64,000 bases of DNA from Alkalispirillum mobile. GTDB lineage: Bacteria > Pseudomonadota > Gammaproteobacteria > Nitrococcales > Halorhodospiraceae. The stretch is from the NCBI RefSeq assembly GCF_003664325.1, contig NZ_RCDA01000004.1:124001-188000 (forward strand). Direction: 5' to 3'. The translations under genes were made by a program, and so were the position numbers. Of the stretch, positions 9,361-18,504 are shown piece by piece (within the stretch, counting starts at the first letter, position 1; each line of letters begins with the position of its first letter). The notes under the pieces are model-generated. The model saw only the letters and a list, made by a program, of their open reading frames with translations, did no database searches and was not told the DNA's origin.

Positions 9361-9888
9361 GTGAAAGATAACAGTGATGTTTACGGCATGGTGACCCGGG
9401 TGCTCCATTGGGGCATGGCCCTGGCGCTATTCTGGATGTTCTTTACCACCACCGTCCGGGTGGTACTGGGGGAGGGTGTGCTGTACGACCTGGTCTGGCC
9501 GACCCACCGCGAGGTGGGGCTGGTCCTGTGCCTGCTAGCACTGTTCCGGCTGTTCTGGGCCTGGGCCAATCGGTCGGAGCGGCCGGCCGCGGTCAATGCG
9601 CTGGCGCCCTGGGGGCACCGACTCATGTACGGCCTCATGGTAGTGGTGCCGCTGGTGGCATTGCTGCGCCAATACGGCTCCGGTCGCGCCTACGAGCCCT
9701 TCGGCATTCCGCTGATGTCGGGTTTCGAGGGGGATTCCGTAGAATGGATGGTGGCCGCCGGCGGCCTCTTCCACGGCTTTCTGGGGTGGACGCTGGCGGT
9801 GCTGATCGTCGGTCACATTGCCTTGGCGTTGCACCACCAATTCAGGGCTGGCCCGGCGGTGCTCGCCCGGATGGCCGGGCGGCGGTGA
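9361..9888 (+). CDS. Cytochrome b561 family membrane haem protein
   Basis: 175 residues from the GTG at 9361, which has a strong AAGGAGG seven nucleotides upstream; the frame is open further upstream but without hydrophobic content. Four transmembrane helices carry the expected histidines: VTRVLHWGMALALFW, THREVGLVLCLLALF, a third helix (GHRLMYGLMVVVPLVAL), and LFHGFLGWTLAVLIVGHIALALHH. Bacterial b561 proteins bind two haems b and oxidise quinol or superoxide at the inner membrane. It is convergent with the TonB receptor. Confidence 0.88.
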   Translation: MKDNSDVYGMVTRVLHWGMALALFWMFFTTTVRVVLGEGVLYDLVWPTHREVGLVLCLLALFRLFWAWANRSERPAAVNALAPWGHRLMYGLMVVVPLVALLRQYGSGRAYEPFGIPLMSGFEGDSVEWMVAAGGLFHGFLGWTLAVLIVGHIALALHHQFRAGPAVLARMAGRR

Positions 9889-9902
9889 TGGGTCTTCAGG
9901 CT

Positions 9903-9932
9903 GGTCCGGGCCCCGTTGGAGCGGCCCGGACC
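9903..9932. terminator. GC-rich hairpin between convergent genes
   Basis: Perfect 10-base arms GGTCCGGGCC and GGCCCGGACC enclose a 10-base loop between the ends of cytochrome b561 and the TonB receptor. No T run follows on either strand, so it is at best a weak or Rho-assisted bidirectional terminator. Confidence 0.4.
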
Positions 9933-9956
9933 GGCAGCTAGCGAAACTGGTCTCGC

Positions 9957-12176
9957 TCAGAACTCGTAGTTGGCAGACAGCCACACGCTGCGTCCGTCCC
10001 GGTACCCTCCCTCGGTGGCTCGCCAGGTGCGGGTGTAGTCGTAGGCGTAGTGGGTCTCTCCCTGGTGCCCGTAGCGGGTGCCGCTGGAGAAGTCCTTGTC
10101 CAGCAGGTTGTAGATTCTTCCGGTCAGGCGTACGTTGTCTGCCGCCTGGTAGGAGGCGCCCAGGTGGAAGAGCTCGTAGCTCTTCAGCTTGTTGCCGGTG
10201 GCGTCGTACTCGGCCCTGTCCTGAGTCCCCTCCTCGGGCCGGGCGCCGGTATACCGTTCCCGTGAGGAGTAGTACTCACCGTCCACCCAAAGGTGCAGCC
10301 GCTCGCTGGCCAGCCAGTTGAGCCGGGCGGTGACCACGTGTTCCGGGGCGTTGGTCAGCACCTGGCCTTTCTGGTCGCCGGAGGTGAACTCACTGTCGGT
10401 ATAGGTGTAGCCGCCGCTGACCGCCCACTGCGGGCTCAGCCGGTAACTGGCGTGCAGTTCCACCCCGCGGGTTCGCGCCTCGTCGATGTTGACGAGCTGG
10501 CCGAAGCTCTCCTGCTGGGTGAAGTCACCGATGCTCAGGCAGTCGTCGCGGCCGGCGTAGGGTTGGTTGCCGTCACCGTCCGTGAACTGGCAGTTCAGGA
10601 TGGGATCGCCGTCGGCAATCTTGTCCCTGAACTCGTTGTAAAAGAGGGTGGCGCCGGCCTGCAGGCGGCGATCCTCGTAGAGGGCCGAAAGCTCGTAGTT
10701 GGTGGTCTCCTCCGGCTCCAGGTCGGGAGAGCCGATGTTCACCGCCCGTCCCTGGTCGGTGAAGCCGGTCACGCCGTCGTGTAACTGGTTGAGGGTGGGG
10801 GTTTTGTAGCCCTGGCTGACGCCCCCCTTCAGCGTCCACCGGTCGGTGGTGTTCCATACCAGGTAGGCGCGTGGGGTCAGGTGGCCGCTGAACGCCTCGT
10901 GGTCCTGGTATCGGGCGCCCAGGGTCAGGGCGAGGTCGTCGCGCATCCACCATTCGTTTTCCACGAAAAGGGCCCAGCTCTCCTGGGAGAATGTCTGGTC
11001 ACCGGCAGCGCCGTCCTCCAATTCGGCATCCACGTACTGGCCGCCCAGGGTGAGCACGTGGCGACCCAGGGGCATGACGAGCTTGCTGTCCAGGGTCAGG
11101 TCGCGGTTCTCCAGTACACGGTCCTCACCGCCGGTGGCTTCGTACCCATACTCCGGAGCGCTGCCCGCCGGGAGGGTGCGGCCCAGAGTCTCGGTGACGT
11201 TGTAGGTGAGACTGCTCTCCAGCGTACCCAGGTCGTAGAACCCCTCATGGCCCACGGCGATCTGATCCCGGTTGAAGCGCATCTCATCCTTGTAGCCCCA
11301 AAAGACACCCGGGGCGGGCTCGCCGGTACTGCGGTCGGTCTCGTCCAGGGTGCCGAGGCGGCTGTCCGAGTTGTCATACACTTGGCGGCTGCGATCGGCA
11401 TCCAGCCAGAGGGTGTTGCGAGCGTCCGGGGTGAGCGAGAGTCGCGCGCCAACGTTGTAGATCCGCGCCTCGGTGGGGCGCGGATCACGGGCCACGCTGT
11501 CCTCGATCAGACGTTCCGAGGCCTCCCGGTCATACAGCCGGCCTCGCACCTGCATCCCCAGCCGGTCGTTCACAAGGGGGCCGGTGGCGAAGAGGTTGAG
11601 GGTGCTGTCGTTGCTGGCATCCCGGTCCTCCTGGAACGTGCTTTCCACGCCGACCGAGCCGCTCCAGGTGTCGGTGACGGGGCGGGTGATGATGTTGATG
11701 ACCCCGCCCATGGCATCGGAGCCGTAAAGGGTCGACATGGGGCCGCGAATGACCTCGATGCGCTCAATGGCGGAAACCGGGGGCATGAAGCTGGTGGCGG
11801 TCTCCCCGAAACCGTTGGGCGTGACATCCCCCGATGTGTTCTGGCGGCGGCCGTCGATCATGATCAACGTGTATTCGCTGGGCATGCCGCGGATGCTGAC
11901 ATTCAGGCCTCCGGTCTTGCCGGTGCCCTCCCGCACGTCCACCCCGGGGACGTCGGCCAGCGCCTCGGCAATGTTGCTGAAGCGGTTACGCTCCAGCTCC
12001 TCGCGGCCGACAACGGAAATGCTGGCCGGGGCATCCTTCAGGGCCTGCTCGAAGCCTGTGGCGGTCACCACGATGGTATCCAGTGTTCTTTCACTGGCGT
12101 TGGCTACGCCAAGCCCCCCAAGGATGGCGGTGACCAGTAGCCCGCTGAATGGAATCGATTGGCCTTCACGACGCAT
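9957..12176 (-). CDS. TonB-dependent outer-membrane siderophore receptor
   Basis: 739 residues from the ATG at 12176, which has AGGAGGGA upstream. Order: signal peptide (to about 28, ...GGLGVANA), TonB-box-like DTIVVTATGF, plug domain to about 160 (IEVIRGPMSTLYGSDAMGGV is the classic plug end), then a 22-stranded barrel ending in SVWLSANYEF with the terminal aromatic. The overall look is that of FepA/CirA-type catecholate receptors (VFWGYKDEMRFNRDQIAVGH region, an NCQFTDGDGNQ loop). A Fur-box-like palindrome just upstream supports iron regulation. The exact siderophore is unknown. Confidence 0.92.
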   Translation of the reverse strand: MRREGQSIPFSGLLVTAILGGLGVANASERTLDTIVVTATGFEQALKDAPASISVVGREELERNRFSNIAEALADVPGVDVREGTGKTGGLNVSIRGMPSEYTLIMIDGRRQNTSGDVTPNGFGETATSFMPPVSAIERIEVIRGPMSTLYGSDAMGGVINIITRPVTDTWSGSVGVESTFQEDRDASNDSTLNLFATGPLVNDRLGMQVRGRLYDREASERLIEDSVARDPRPTEARIYNVGARLSLTPDARNTLWLDADRSRQVYDNSDSRLGTLDETDRSTGEPAPGVFWGYKDEMRFNRDQIAVGHEGFYDLGTLESSLTYNVTETLGRTLPAGSAPEYGYEATGGEDRVLENRDLTLDSKLVMPLGRHVLTLGGQYVDAELEDGAAGDQTFSQESWALFVENEWWMRDDLALTLGARYQDHEAFSGHLTPRAYLVWNTTDRWTLKGGVSQGYKTPTLNQLHDGVTGFTDQGRAVNIGSPDLEPEETTNYELSALYEDRRLQAGATLFYNEFRDKIADGDPILNCQFTDGDGNQPYAGRDDCLSIGDFTQQESFGQLVNIDEARTRGVELHASYRLSPQWAVSGGYTYTDSEFTSGDQKGQVLTNAPEHVVTARLNWLASERLHLWVDGEYYSSRERYTGARPEEGTQDRAEYDATGNKLKSYELFHLGASYQAADNVRLTGRIYNLLDKDFSSGTRYGHQGETHYAYDYTRTWRATEGGYRDGRSVWLSANYEF

Positions 12177-12198
12177 GATGGAATCCCTCCTGTTAATA

Positions 12199-12221
12199 GT
12201 AATGCGAATGGTTCGCATTAC
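12199..12221. promoter_or_regulatory. Fur-box-like palindrome upstream of TonB receptor
   Basis: Perfect inverted repeat with 10-base arms GTAATGCGAA and TTCGCATTAC around TGG, centred 34 bases before the receptor start. The pattern AATGCGAAT..TTCGCATT resembles Fur operators of gammaproteobacteria and sits where it would cover the promoter, so repression by Fe-Fur is the likely control. Confidence 0.65.
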
Positions 12222-12300
12222 GTATGCTACCCGGGCAGGAAGGGGAAGGCCACGTTTTGCGTCAGGTTTTGTTTGGATTAATTAAAACTGGGTTCAGGTC

Positions 12301-13598
12301 TCATCGCGTGGGGCATAGACGACGAATCAGCCAGGTGACCAACAGGGCCAGCCCGATCACCCCGATCGCCAGTGCCGGGTTGGCGAGCAGGTCTGGCCGG
12401 AGCAACAGGACCAAGCCCAGCCCCAGCATCATCATGCCGGAAAGCAGCTTGAGCAGCCGGCCCTCGTGCTCCTGCAGCTTCCGGCTGCCCAGGGTGAACG
12501 CGAACAGCGCAACGATGATCAGCATCGGCAGGACGTAGATGACGTTATAGGCGACGAGATAGCCGTAGTAGCCCAGCGCGCCCGGGTCGTGGGCTGTGAG
12601 GATTCGGGTGTAGATCATGGGAAAGCCCATGGTGCAGAGGATCTCGTACAGGTTGACCACTACCGCCAGAATCAGCGTTGCCCCCACCACCCAGGGCAGG
12701 CTGTCGGCCTGGGTGAGGGCACGCATCCGCCGGAACAGCCCGGGCTGTGCCGAGTTCGGGATGCTCAACGACACCCCCGCTTGAACCAGAAGTAGTCCTT
12801 GATGTTGATCAGCGCCATGGTGACCGCTACCAGGCCTGCCAGTCGGGTGACCAGCGGCATCTCGCCGAAGACCAGGAAGGCGTTCAGCCAGGCGGTCATG
12901 AAGGTAAAGTAGATGACCCCGGAGACGGTCACGAACAGTCCGCCGATCAGCAGGATGCGCCCCCGACTGCGGCTGTGTACCACCACGCTGAGCAGGAACA
13001 GCAGGACAAAAAAGGCGCACGGATTGAAGGCGTCCACCCCGGCCAGCAGCAGCGTCAAGGCGGGCAAGGAGAGGTTGTCCAGCTGAACGTCGCCGACCAG
13101 CGGCAGCCGTAACGGCTCCGGGTCGGTCCACAGGGCGCGGTCCAGCACCGGGGGCGCGCCGGTCTGCACGCGGGCGTGGCAGGTCTCCAGCAACTGGCGC
13201 AACCGGGCCTCCTGCCGGCCGTGATCATCGAAGCCCACCAGCATGGCATCGCAGAAGATAAACCCGGGCACCGCCCGTGCCTCCTCACCCAGGGCGCCGG
13301 CCAGTTGGCGGTAGACCTGTCCCAGTTGGGGCTCGGCGCTCAGGTTGTAGCTGCGCACTTCCAGCCAGTCATAGTCCTCGTCCATCTGCTGTACCGCGGG
13401 CAGGGCCTCGATGCACCGGGGACACTGCCGGGTCCAGAAAAAGTGCAGCGTAACGGTCTCTCCGCCCCGGGTTTCGGTCGGTCCGGTGTCAGCGGCGGCC
13501 GGCAGGCCGCCCGCGGGGGCGAGCCAGAGGACCAGGAGCAGGGCCGCGAACCAAAGCCCTCCCGGGAGTGCTGCTTTGTTAGACTGCGGATTCTGCAT
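12301..13598 (-). pseudogene. Thioredoxin-CcdA/DsbD-like membrane redox protein, frameshifted
   Basis: The first 277 residues (13598 down to 12765) have a hydrophobic leader, a thioredoxin-like domain with the CxxC WTRQCPRCIEALP near 55, and a CcdA-like membrane part (DAFNPCAFFVLLFLLSVVV). They reach NIKDYFWFKRG and then stop after two more residues. The protein clearly continues in the next frame as VSLSIPNSAQPGLF, with membrane helices containing ILAVVVNLYEILCTMGFPMIY, to 12301. One extra G in the G5 run (12774-12778 on the + strand as C5) would restore a protein of about 430 residues. Related proteins pass electrons across the inner membrane to periplasmic thiols. It may be a true pseudogene, a slippery-run variant or a sequencing error. 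Confidence 0.75.
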
Positions 13599-13699
13599 CA
13601 GGCCTGTCCCTGCCGTTCTGGAGGTAGTGACGTGTCACCGCTGGTGGCGGCTGTGGGTGCAGCTTATTTCCCAATGGCAGCTTGAGCCGGGGCGCGCCC

Positions 13700-16351
13700 G
13701 TGTCAAAACCGGACCTGAAACAGACCCAGCAACGCATCATCGCCCTGGCCGCGTTGGGGGTGCTGCTGACCGGGCTGCTGGTGGGGCTCAGTACCGCCGT
13801 GCCCCTCTTTCATACCGCCCGGGAGGGCGTGGAGCAGACCACGCTGGTCAGTACCACTGCCCAGGCGGATGCCCTGGACAACATCGTGGTCCGGTATCGC
13901 GATATCGCCCGCCAGTTCACCAGCCGGACCGAGATCCGGCGCCGTCTGCAGGCCTACGCCGACGGCGATCTGCCCATGGCGACCCTGCGTGAGTATACCG
14001 AACCCCGCCTGCGCGACCCCATGGGGCAGTCCGACGCGATTGCCGGCCTGGTGCGGTTGGGGCCGGCGGGCGAGACGGTGGTCGAGCTGGGCCTTGCCGC
14101 CGTGCCGGAGGAGCCCGAAACCGTATTCGCCGACACCCTGCACACGACCATGGTGGTGCTGGAGGGCCAGCCCCTGGTCCGCGTGGCGGCCGCCATACCC
14201 GGGCGCGACGGGGAGCGGATCGGGACCGATGTCCTCTATTTCTGGCCGGATGAACTGGCCGGGCTGCTGGCCGGGTCCGAACGGTTCGGCAGTAAAGCGG
14301 CACAGTTTCTGGTGGAGCCAGCCGCTGGTGTGCGGTTGGGCGTCGAGGGGGGGCATGAGCCGGTGTTGGCCGGGATTGCCGACGCGGGCCGAGTCGACTC
14401 GGTACTGCCGTCCCTGCTGGAGGCGGAGGTCGGCTTGTCCCGGCTGGCTGATGACGATGGGCGGGTGGTGCTGTTCCACGCCCCGTTGGTGGATTCGGGC
14501 TGGGCGCTGGTGGTGGAGGTGCCCTTTGCGCCTTTCTATGCCCCCGCCGCCCGACAGCTGGTCTGGCCGACGGTGATCGTGCTGTTCATGGTGGGGCTGG
14601 CAACCCTGGGGATGGGGCAGGCATTGCGTCCGCTGATGCGACGGGTGAGTCGGCAGACGGGGCAGTTGCGCCTTGCGGCCAGCGTCTTCGACAGCGCCCA
14701 GGAGGCGATCATCATCACCGATCAGGACCACCGGGTGGTGCAGGCCAACCGGGCCTTCACCGAGGTCACGGGGCTGACCGGGGGCGAGATGGGCGGCCGG
14801 GACCTGGTGGCCTTCATGCGGCCCGCCGATAGCGATAACACCTACTGGTTCGCGCAGGTGCGCGAGCAACTGCAGCAGGAGAGCGCCTGGTCGGGCGAGG
14901 TCTGGTACCCGCGGGCCACCGGGGAGTACTTCCCGGCCTGGCAGACCATCAGCGCCGTGCACGACGATGCCGGTGAATCGCTTCGCTACATCTACATCTT
15001 CAACGACATCTCGGAGCGCAAGGCCTCGGAGGCCAGGATCCGCCGCCTGGCCCATTACGATGTGCTCACCGGTCTGCCAAACCGCGCGCTGGTGACCGAG
15101 CGGCTGCGGGATGCGGTCCACCGGGCCGTGGAGCGCCGCGGTGCCGGGCATGAGGCCATGCTGGCGGTGCTGTTCGTCGATCTGGACCACTTCAAGGATG
15201 TCAATGACGCGCTGGGGCACCCGGTGGGTGATCAGCTCCTGCAGCGCGTGGCCCAGCGCCTGGGGCATGCGCTGCGGGCCCAGGACACACTGGGCCGGCT
15301 GGGCGGGGACGAGTTCCTGGTGCTGCTGGAGGGGCTGTCCCGGCCGGAGGATGCCGCGGCCGTTGCGCGCAAGATCCGCCGCGCCCTGGCCGAACCGCAG
15401 GTGGTCGAGGGTCAGGAGATCTTTATCGGTGCCTCCATCGGGATCGCACTGTTCCCCACCGATGGCCGTACCCCGGAGACCCTGATCCAGAACGCCGACA
15501 CCGCCATGTACCAGGCCAAGGACCGCGGACGGAACACCTTCCAGTTCTACACCACGGAGCTGGGCGAGCAGACCCGGGAGCGGTTCGACATGGAGGGCGG
15601 GCTGCGTCGCGCGGTGGAGCGTGACGAGCTGGCGCTCCACTTCCAGCCCCAGGCCCGGCTGGCGGATGACCAGGTGTTCGGGGCCGAGGTGCTGCTGCGC
15701 TGGCACTCACCGGAGCTGGGCATGGTGCCGCCCGACCGCTTCATCCCCATTGCCGAGGACTCGGGCCTGATTCACCGCATTGGCCACTGGGTGCTGGAGG
15801 CGGCCTGTACCCAGGCACGCCGCTGGGAGGTGGCCGGGCAGCCCCTGCGCATCTCGGTGAACCTCTCCGGGGCCCAGATCGTTCATGGTGACGTGGTGCG
15901 CGAGGTGCGCCACGTGCTCCAGCAGACCGGTCTGACGCCGGACCTCCTGGAGCTGGAGATCACCGAGGGGTTCGTCATCGGGCACGCCGAGCGGGGCGCG
16001 GAGACCCTGCGGCAGCTCCGAGCCCTGGGGGTGTCACTGGCCATAGACGATTTCGGCACCGGCTACTCCTCGCTCAGCTACCTCAAGCGCCTGCCGGTGC
16101 AGCGCCTGAAGATCGACCGCTCCTTCATCCGGGATCTGCCGGACGACGCCGACGACTGCGCCATCGTCTCCACCGTGATGGCCATGGCCCACAGCCTGGG
16201 CCTGGAGGTGGTGGCCGAGGGCGTGGAGGTGCAGGCGCACCAGCGCTATCTGAACGAACTGGGCTGCCAGTACTACCAGGGCTACCTGCTCAGCAAGCCG
16301 CTGCCCCTGGCGGCCTTCGAAGCCTACCTGGCCGGGGCACAGCGTGGTTGA
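13700..16351 (+). CDS. Membrane PAS-GGDEF-EAL cyclic-di-GMP enzyme
   Basis: 883 residues from the GTG at 13700 (a TTG 18 bases upstream is the alternative). Helix at about 13-35, a periplasmic sensor region to ~285, a second helix at ~287-312, PAS at ~322-445, GGDEF with intact RLGGDEF near 534, and EAL (EVL variant) near 662 with DDFGTGYSSLSYLKRLP near 782. The conserved EAL-domain residues appear present, so it may both make and degrade c-di-GMP, controlled by a periplasmic signal. The next gene overlaps it by 8 bases. Confidence 0.93.
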   Translation: MSKPDLKQTQQRIIALAALGVLLTGLLVGLSTAVPLFHTAREGVEQTTLVSTTAQADALDNIVVRYRDIARQFTSRTEIRRRLQAYADGDLPMATLREYTEPRLRDPMGQSDAIAGLVRLGPAGETVVELGLAAVPEEPETVFADTLHTTMVVLEGQPLVRVAAAIPGRDGERIGTDVLYFWPDELAGLLAGSERFGSKAAQFLVEPAAGVRLGVEGGHEPVLAGIADAGRVDSVLPSLLEAEVGLSRLADDDGRVVLFHAPLVDSGWALVVEVPFAPFYAPAARQLVWPTVIVLFMVGLATLGMGQALRPLMRRVSRQTGQLRLAASVFDSAQEAIIITDQDHRVVQANRAFTEVTGLTGGEMGGRDLVAFMRPADSDNTYWFAQVREQLQQESAWSGEVWYPRATGEYFPAWQTISAVHDDAGESLRYIYIFNDISERKASEARIRRLAHYDVLTGLPNRALVTERLRDAVHRAVERRGAGHEAMLAVLFVDLDHFKDVNDALGHPVGDQLLQRVAQRLGHALRAQDTLGRLGGDEFLVLLEGLSRPEDAAAVARKIRRALAEPQVVEGQEIFIGASIGIALFPTDGRTPETLIQNADTAMYQAKDRGRNTFQFYTTELGEQTRERFDMEGGLRRAVERDELALHFQPQARLADDQVFGAEVLLRWHSPELGMVPPDRFIPIAEDSGLIHRIGHWVLEAACTQARRWEVAGQPLRISVNLSGAQIVHGDVVREVRHVLQQTGLTPDLLELEITEGFVIGHAERGAETLRQLRALGVSLAIDDFGTGYSSLSYLKRLPVQRLKIDRSFIRDLPDDADDCAIVSTVMAMAHSLGLEVVAEGVEVQAHQRYLNELGCQYYQGYLLSKPLPLAAFEAYLAGAQRG

Positions 16352-16676
16352 GCTGCCCCCGCAACCCGACCACTGCGAACTCTGCGGCCGGCGCATGGCG
16401 GCGCTGACCCGCCACCACCTGATCCCGCGCACCCGTCACCGCAATCGGCGCAACAAGAAGCGCTTCGACCGGGCGGAGGTGAAGACGCGTATCCTCTGGG
16501 TGTGCCGGCCCTGTCACAGCCATATCCACCGCACCTTCACCGAGAAGGAGTTGGAGCGGCACTACAACACCGGCGAGGCCCTGCGCGGGCATCCCGAGAT
16601 CCAGCGCTTTGCACGCTGGATAGCGGACAAGCCGGAGGGCTTCAAGCCGAAAAGCCCGCCCCCCGGCCGTCGCTGA
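16344..16676 (+). CDS. Small HNH-type zinc protein
   Basis: 110 residues with a Cys-x2-Cys pair (HCELCGRRM, residue 11 on), the HNH core LTRHHLIPRTRH, then a second Cys pair and histidines in VCRPCHSHIHRTFTEKEL. This is a beta-beta-alpha metal fold of the HNH nuclease superfamily; nuclease activity is plausible but not certain for such free-standing small versions. The GTG start lies inside the end of the GGDEF-EAL gene (8-base overlap), so it is translationally coupled to it. Why the two are coupled is unclear. Confidence 0.8.
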   Translation: MVELPPQPDHCELCGRRMAALTRHHLIPRTRHRNRRNKKRFDRAEVKTRILWVCRPCHSHIHRTFTEKELERHYNTGEALRGHPEIQRFARWIADKPEGFKPKSPPPGRR

Positions 16677-16687
16677 TACCCGCCGGC

Positions 16688-18190
16688 TCAGCGGTGGTGC
16701 TCGGTATCAGAGGCCACCTTGTCGAACTCCGTTTCCATCTCCGGCGTGGGGCCGCCGCCAATACGGCTGAACACCACGATGGCGATCGTGCCCAGGATGA
16801 AGCCGGGGAGGATCTCGTACATGTCGAAGAGCCCCACCTCGGTCCAGGTGCTCAGCTGATCCCAGAGCAGCACGGTGATGGCGCCGGTGATCATCCCGGC
16901 CAGTGCCCCGTTACGGGTCATCCCGCGCCAGAACACCGAAAGGATCACCACCGGGCCGAATGCCGCCCCGAAGCCGGCCCAGGCGTAGGCCACCAGGTCG
17001 AGCACCGCCGCATCCGGGTTCATGGCCAGCACTGTGGCGATAACGCCGATACCCAGCACCGTGGCGCGACCGATCCATACCATCTCCTGGTCGCCGGCCT
17101 CGGGGCGCAGGAAGCGCTTGTAGAAGTCCTCCGAGAGCGCCGAGGAGGAGACCAGGAGCTGCGAGTCGATGGTACTCATGATCGCCGCCAGCACCGCCGC
17201 CAGCAGGCAGCCCGCCACCCAGGGGTTGAACAGCGACTGGATCAGCACGATGAACACCGTCTCCGGGTTGTCGAGCCCGTCCGGGCCGCCGAAGTAGGCC
17301 ATGCCGACAAAGCCGGTGAAGATGGCGCCGAACAGGGCCAGCACCATCCAGCTGATGCCGATGAACCGCGCCATGGGGACGTCCCGCGGGCTGCGGATGG
17401 CCATGAAGCGGGCCAGGATGTGCGGCTGACCGAAGTAGCCCAGGCCCCAGGCCATCAACGAGATGATGCCGAACAGGGTCATGTCGTGCAGGGCATCCAG
17501 CGCCCCCGGATCCAGCTCGCCCACCTGATTGGTGGCCTCTGACCAGCCCCCCAGGTTCATGATGGTGATGATCGGCACCAGGATCAGCGCCACGAACATC
17601 AGGATGCCCTGGATGAAGTCCGTCCAGCTGACCGCCAGAAAGCCGCCGAGCAGGGTGTAGACCAGGATGACCGCGGCGCCCACCGCCAGCGCCAGGGTGT
17701 AGTCGATGCCGAAGGTGCCCTCGAACAGCGTGCCGGCGGCAACCAGGCCCGCGGAGGTGTAGAAGGTGAAGAACGTCAGAATGACCAGCGCGGCGACTAC
17801 CCGCAGCATGTTGCTGTCGTCGCGGAAGCGGTTCTCGAAGTAAGCGGGGATGGTGATGGAATCGCTGGCCGCCTGGGTGTAACGGCGCAGCCGTTCGGCG
17901 ATGAACTGCCAGTTGAGGTAGGCGCCGATGGTCAGGCCCACGGCGATCCAGATCTGGTTCATGCCGGCGGCGAAGACCGCCCCGGGCAGGCCCAGCAACA
18001 GCCAGCCGCTCATGTCGGAGGCCCCGGCGGAGAGTGCCGCGGTGCCGGCCCCCAGACGGCGACCGCCGAGGATGTAGTCCGACAGGTTCTTGGTGACCCG
18101 GTAGGCGAGCATGCCCACCAGGATCATCATGATCAGGTAGACGACAAAGGTCGCCAGCAGTGCGAAGTTGATCTCCACATCCCCGTTCAT
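16688..18190 (-). CDS. putP: Sodium/proline symporter PutP
   Basis: 500 residues with about 13 transmembrane helices of the solute:sodium symporter fold. Signatures: NLSDYILGGRRLGAGTAALSAGASDMSGWLLLGLPG near the start, with the Na+/proline site serine region, GLGYFGQPHILARFMAIRS, and AAIMSTIDSQLLVSSSALSEDF. It brings in proline with Na+ for use as nutrient or osmoprotectant. Its ATG overlaps by one base the stop of a 37-residue membrane protein (TGATG), and it is divergent from putA. Confidence 0.94.
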   Translation of the reverse strand: MNGDVEINFALLATFVVYLIMMILVGMLAYRVTKNLSDYILGGRRLGAGTAALSAGASDMSGWLLLGLPGAVFAAGMNQIWIAVGLTIGAYLNWQFIAERLRRYTQAASDSITIPAYFENRFRDDSNMLRVVAALVILTFFTFYTSAGLVAAGTLFEGTFGIDYTLALAVGAAVILVYTLLGGFLAVSWTDFIQGILMFVALILVPIITIMNLGGWSEATNQVGELDPGALDALHDMTLFGIISLMAWGLGYFGQPHILARFMAIRSPRDVPMARFIGISWMVLALFGAIFTGFVGMAYFGGPDGLDNPETVFIVLIQSLFNPWVAGCLLAAVLAAIMSTIDSQLLVSSSALSEDFYKRFLRPEAGDQEMVWIGRATVLGIGVIATVLAMNPDAAVLDLVAYAWAGFGAAFGPVVILSVFWRGMTRNGALAGMITGAITVLLWDQLSTWTEVGLFDMYEILPGFILGTIAIVVFSRIGGGPTPEMETEFDKVASDTEHHR

Positions 18191-18303
18191 CAGTCATCCC
18201 CCCGCATCTTGTGCCGGATCAGGCTGATGAGCGCGAGCACCACCAGCAGCGGCATGGGGACCAACAGCCAGAACCAGGTGGCCCCTGTAAGTGCGTATTC
18301 CAT
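18190..18303 (-). CDS. 37-residue symporter small accessory protein
   Basis: A short reading frame starting with ATG at 18303, MEYALTGATWFWLLVPMPLL..., encodes one hydrophobic helix (about 9-30) followed by a basic/acidic tail (RHKMRGDD). Its TGA overlaps the putP ATG by one base (TGATG), a strong sign of coupled translation. Tiny one-helix proteins directly ahead of sodium:solute symporter genes are known as symporter small accessory proteins and are thought to help the carrier fold or work. It is easily missed by gene callers. Confidence 0.78.
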   Translation of the reverse strand: MEYALTGATWFWLLVPMPLLVVLALISLIRHKMRGDD

Positions 18304-18504
18304 TGCCAGTACCTCGGGTTGTCCGTTTTTTCGCCCCAATCGATCGAAACGGTGCCTGCCGCCCTTTCGTCCGCTGCCCTCACTTGCAGCCGGACGCAGG
18401 TGGTCCAGACTCTGTTAAGTTAGACAAAGGTTTTACCGATGCCAAGGCGGGGCAATGGTCGGCTGACACACGTTAACCCCGCCCGATCCGCGACAGGAGG
18501 GCTC

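Noticed and set aside
13703-15706. 667-codon minus-strand frame opposite the PAS-GGDEF-EAL gene
   Set aside because: Antisense shadow; the + strand has intact GGDEF and EAL motifs.
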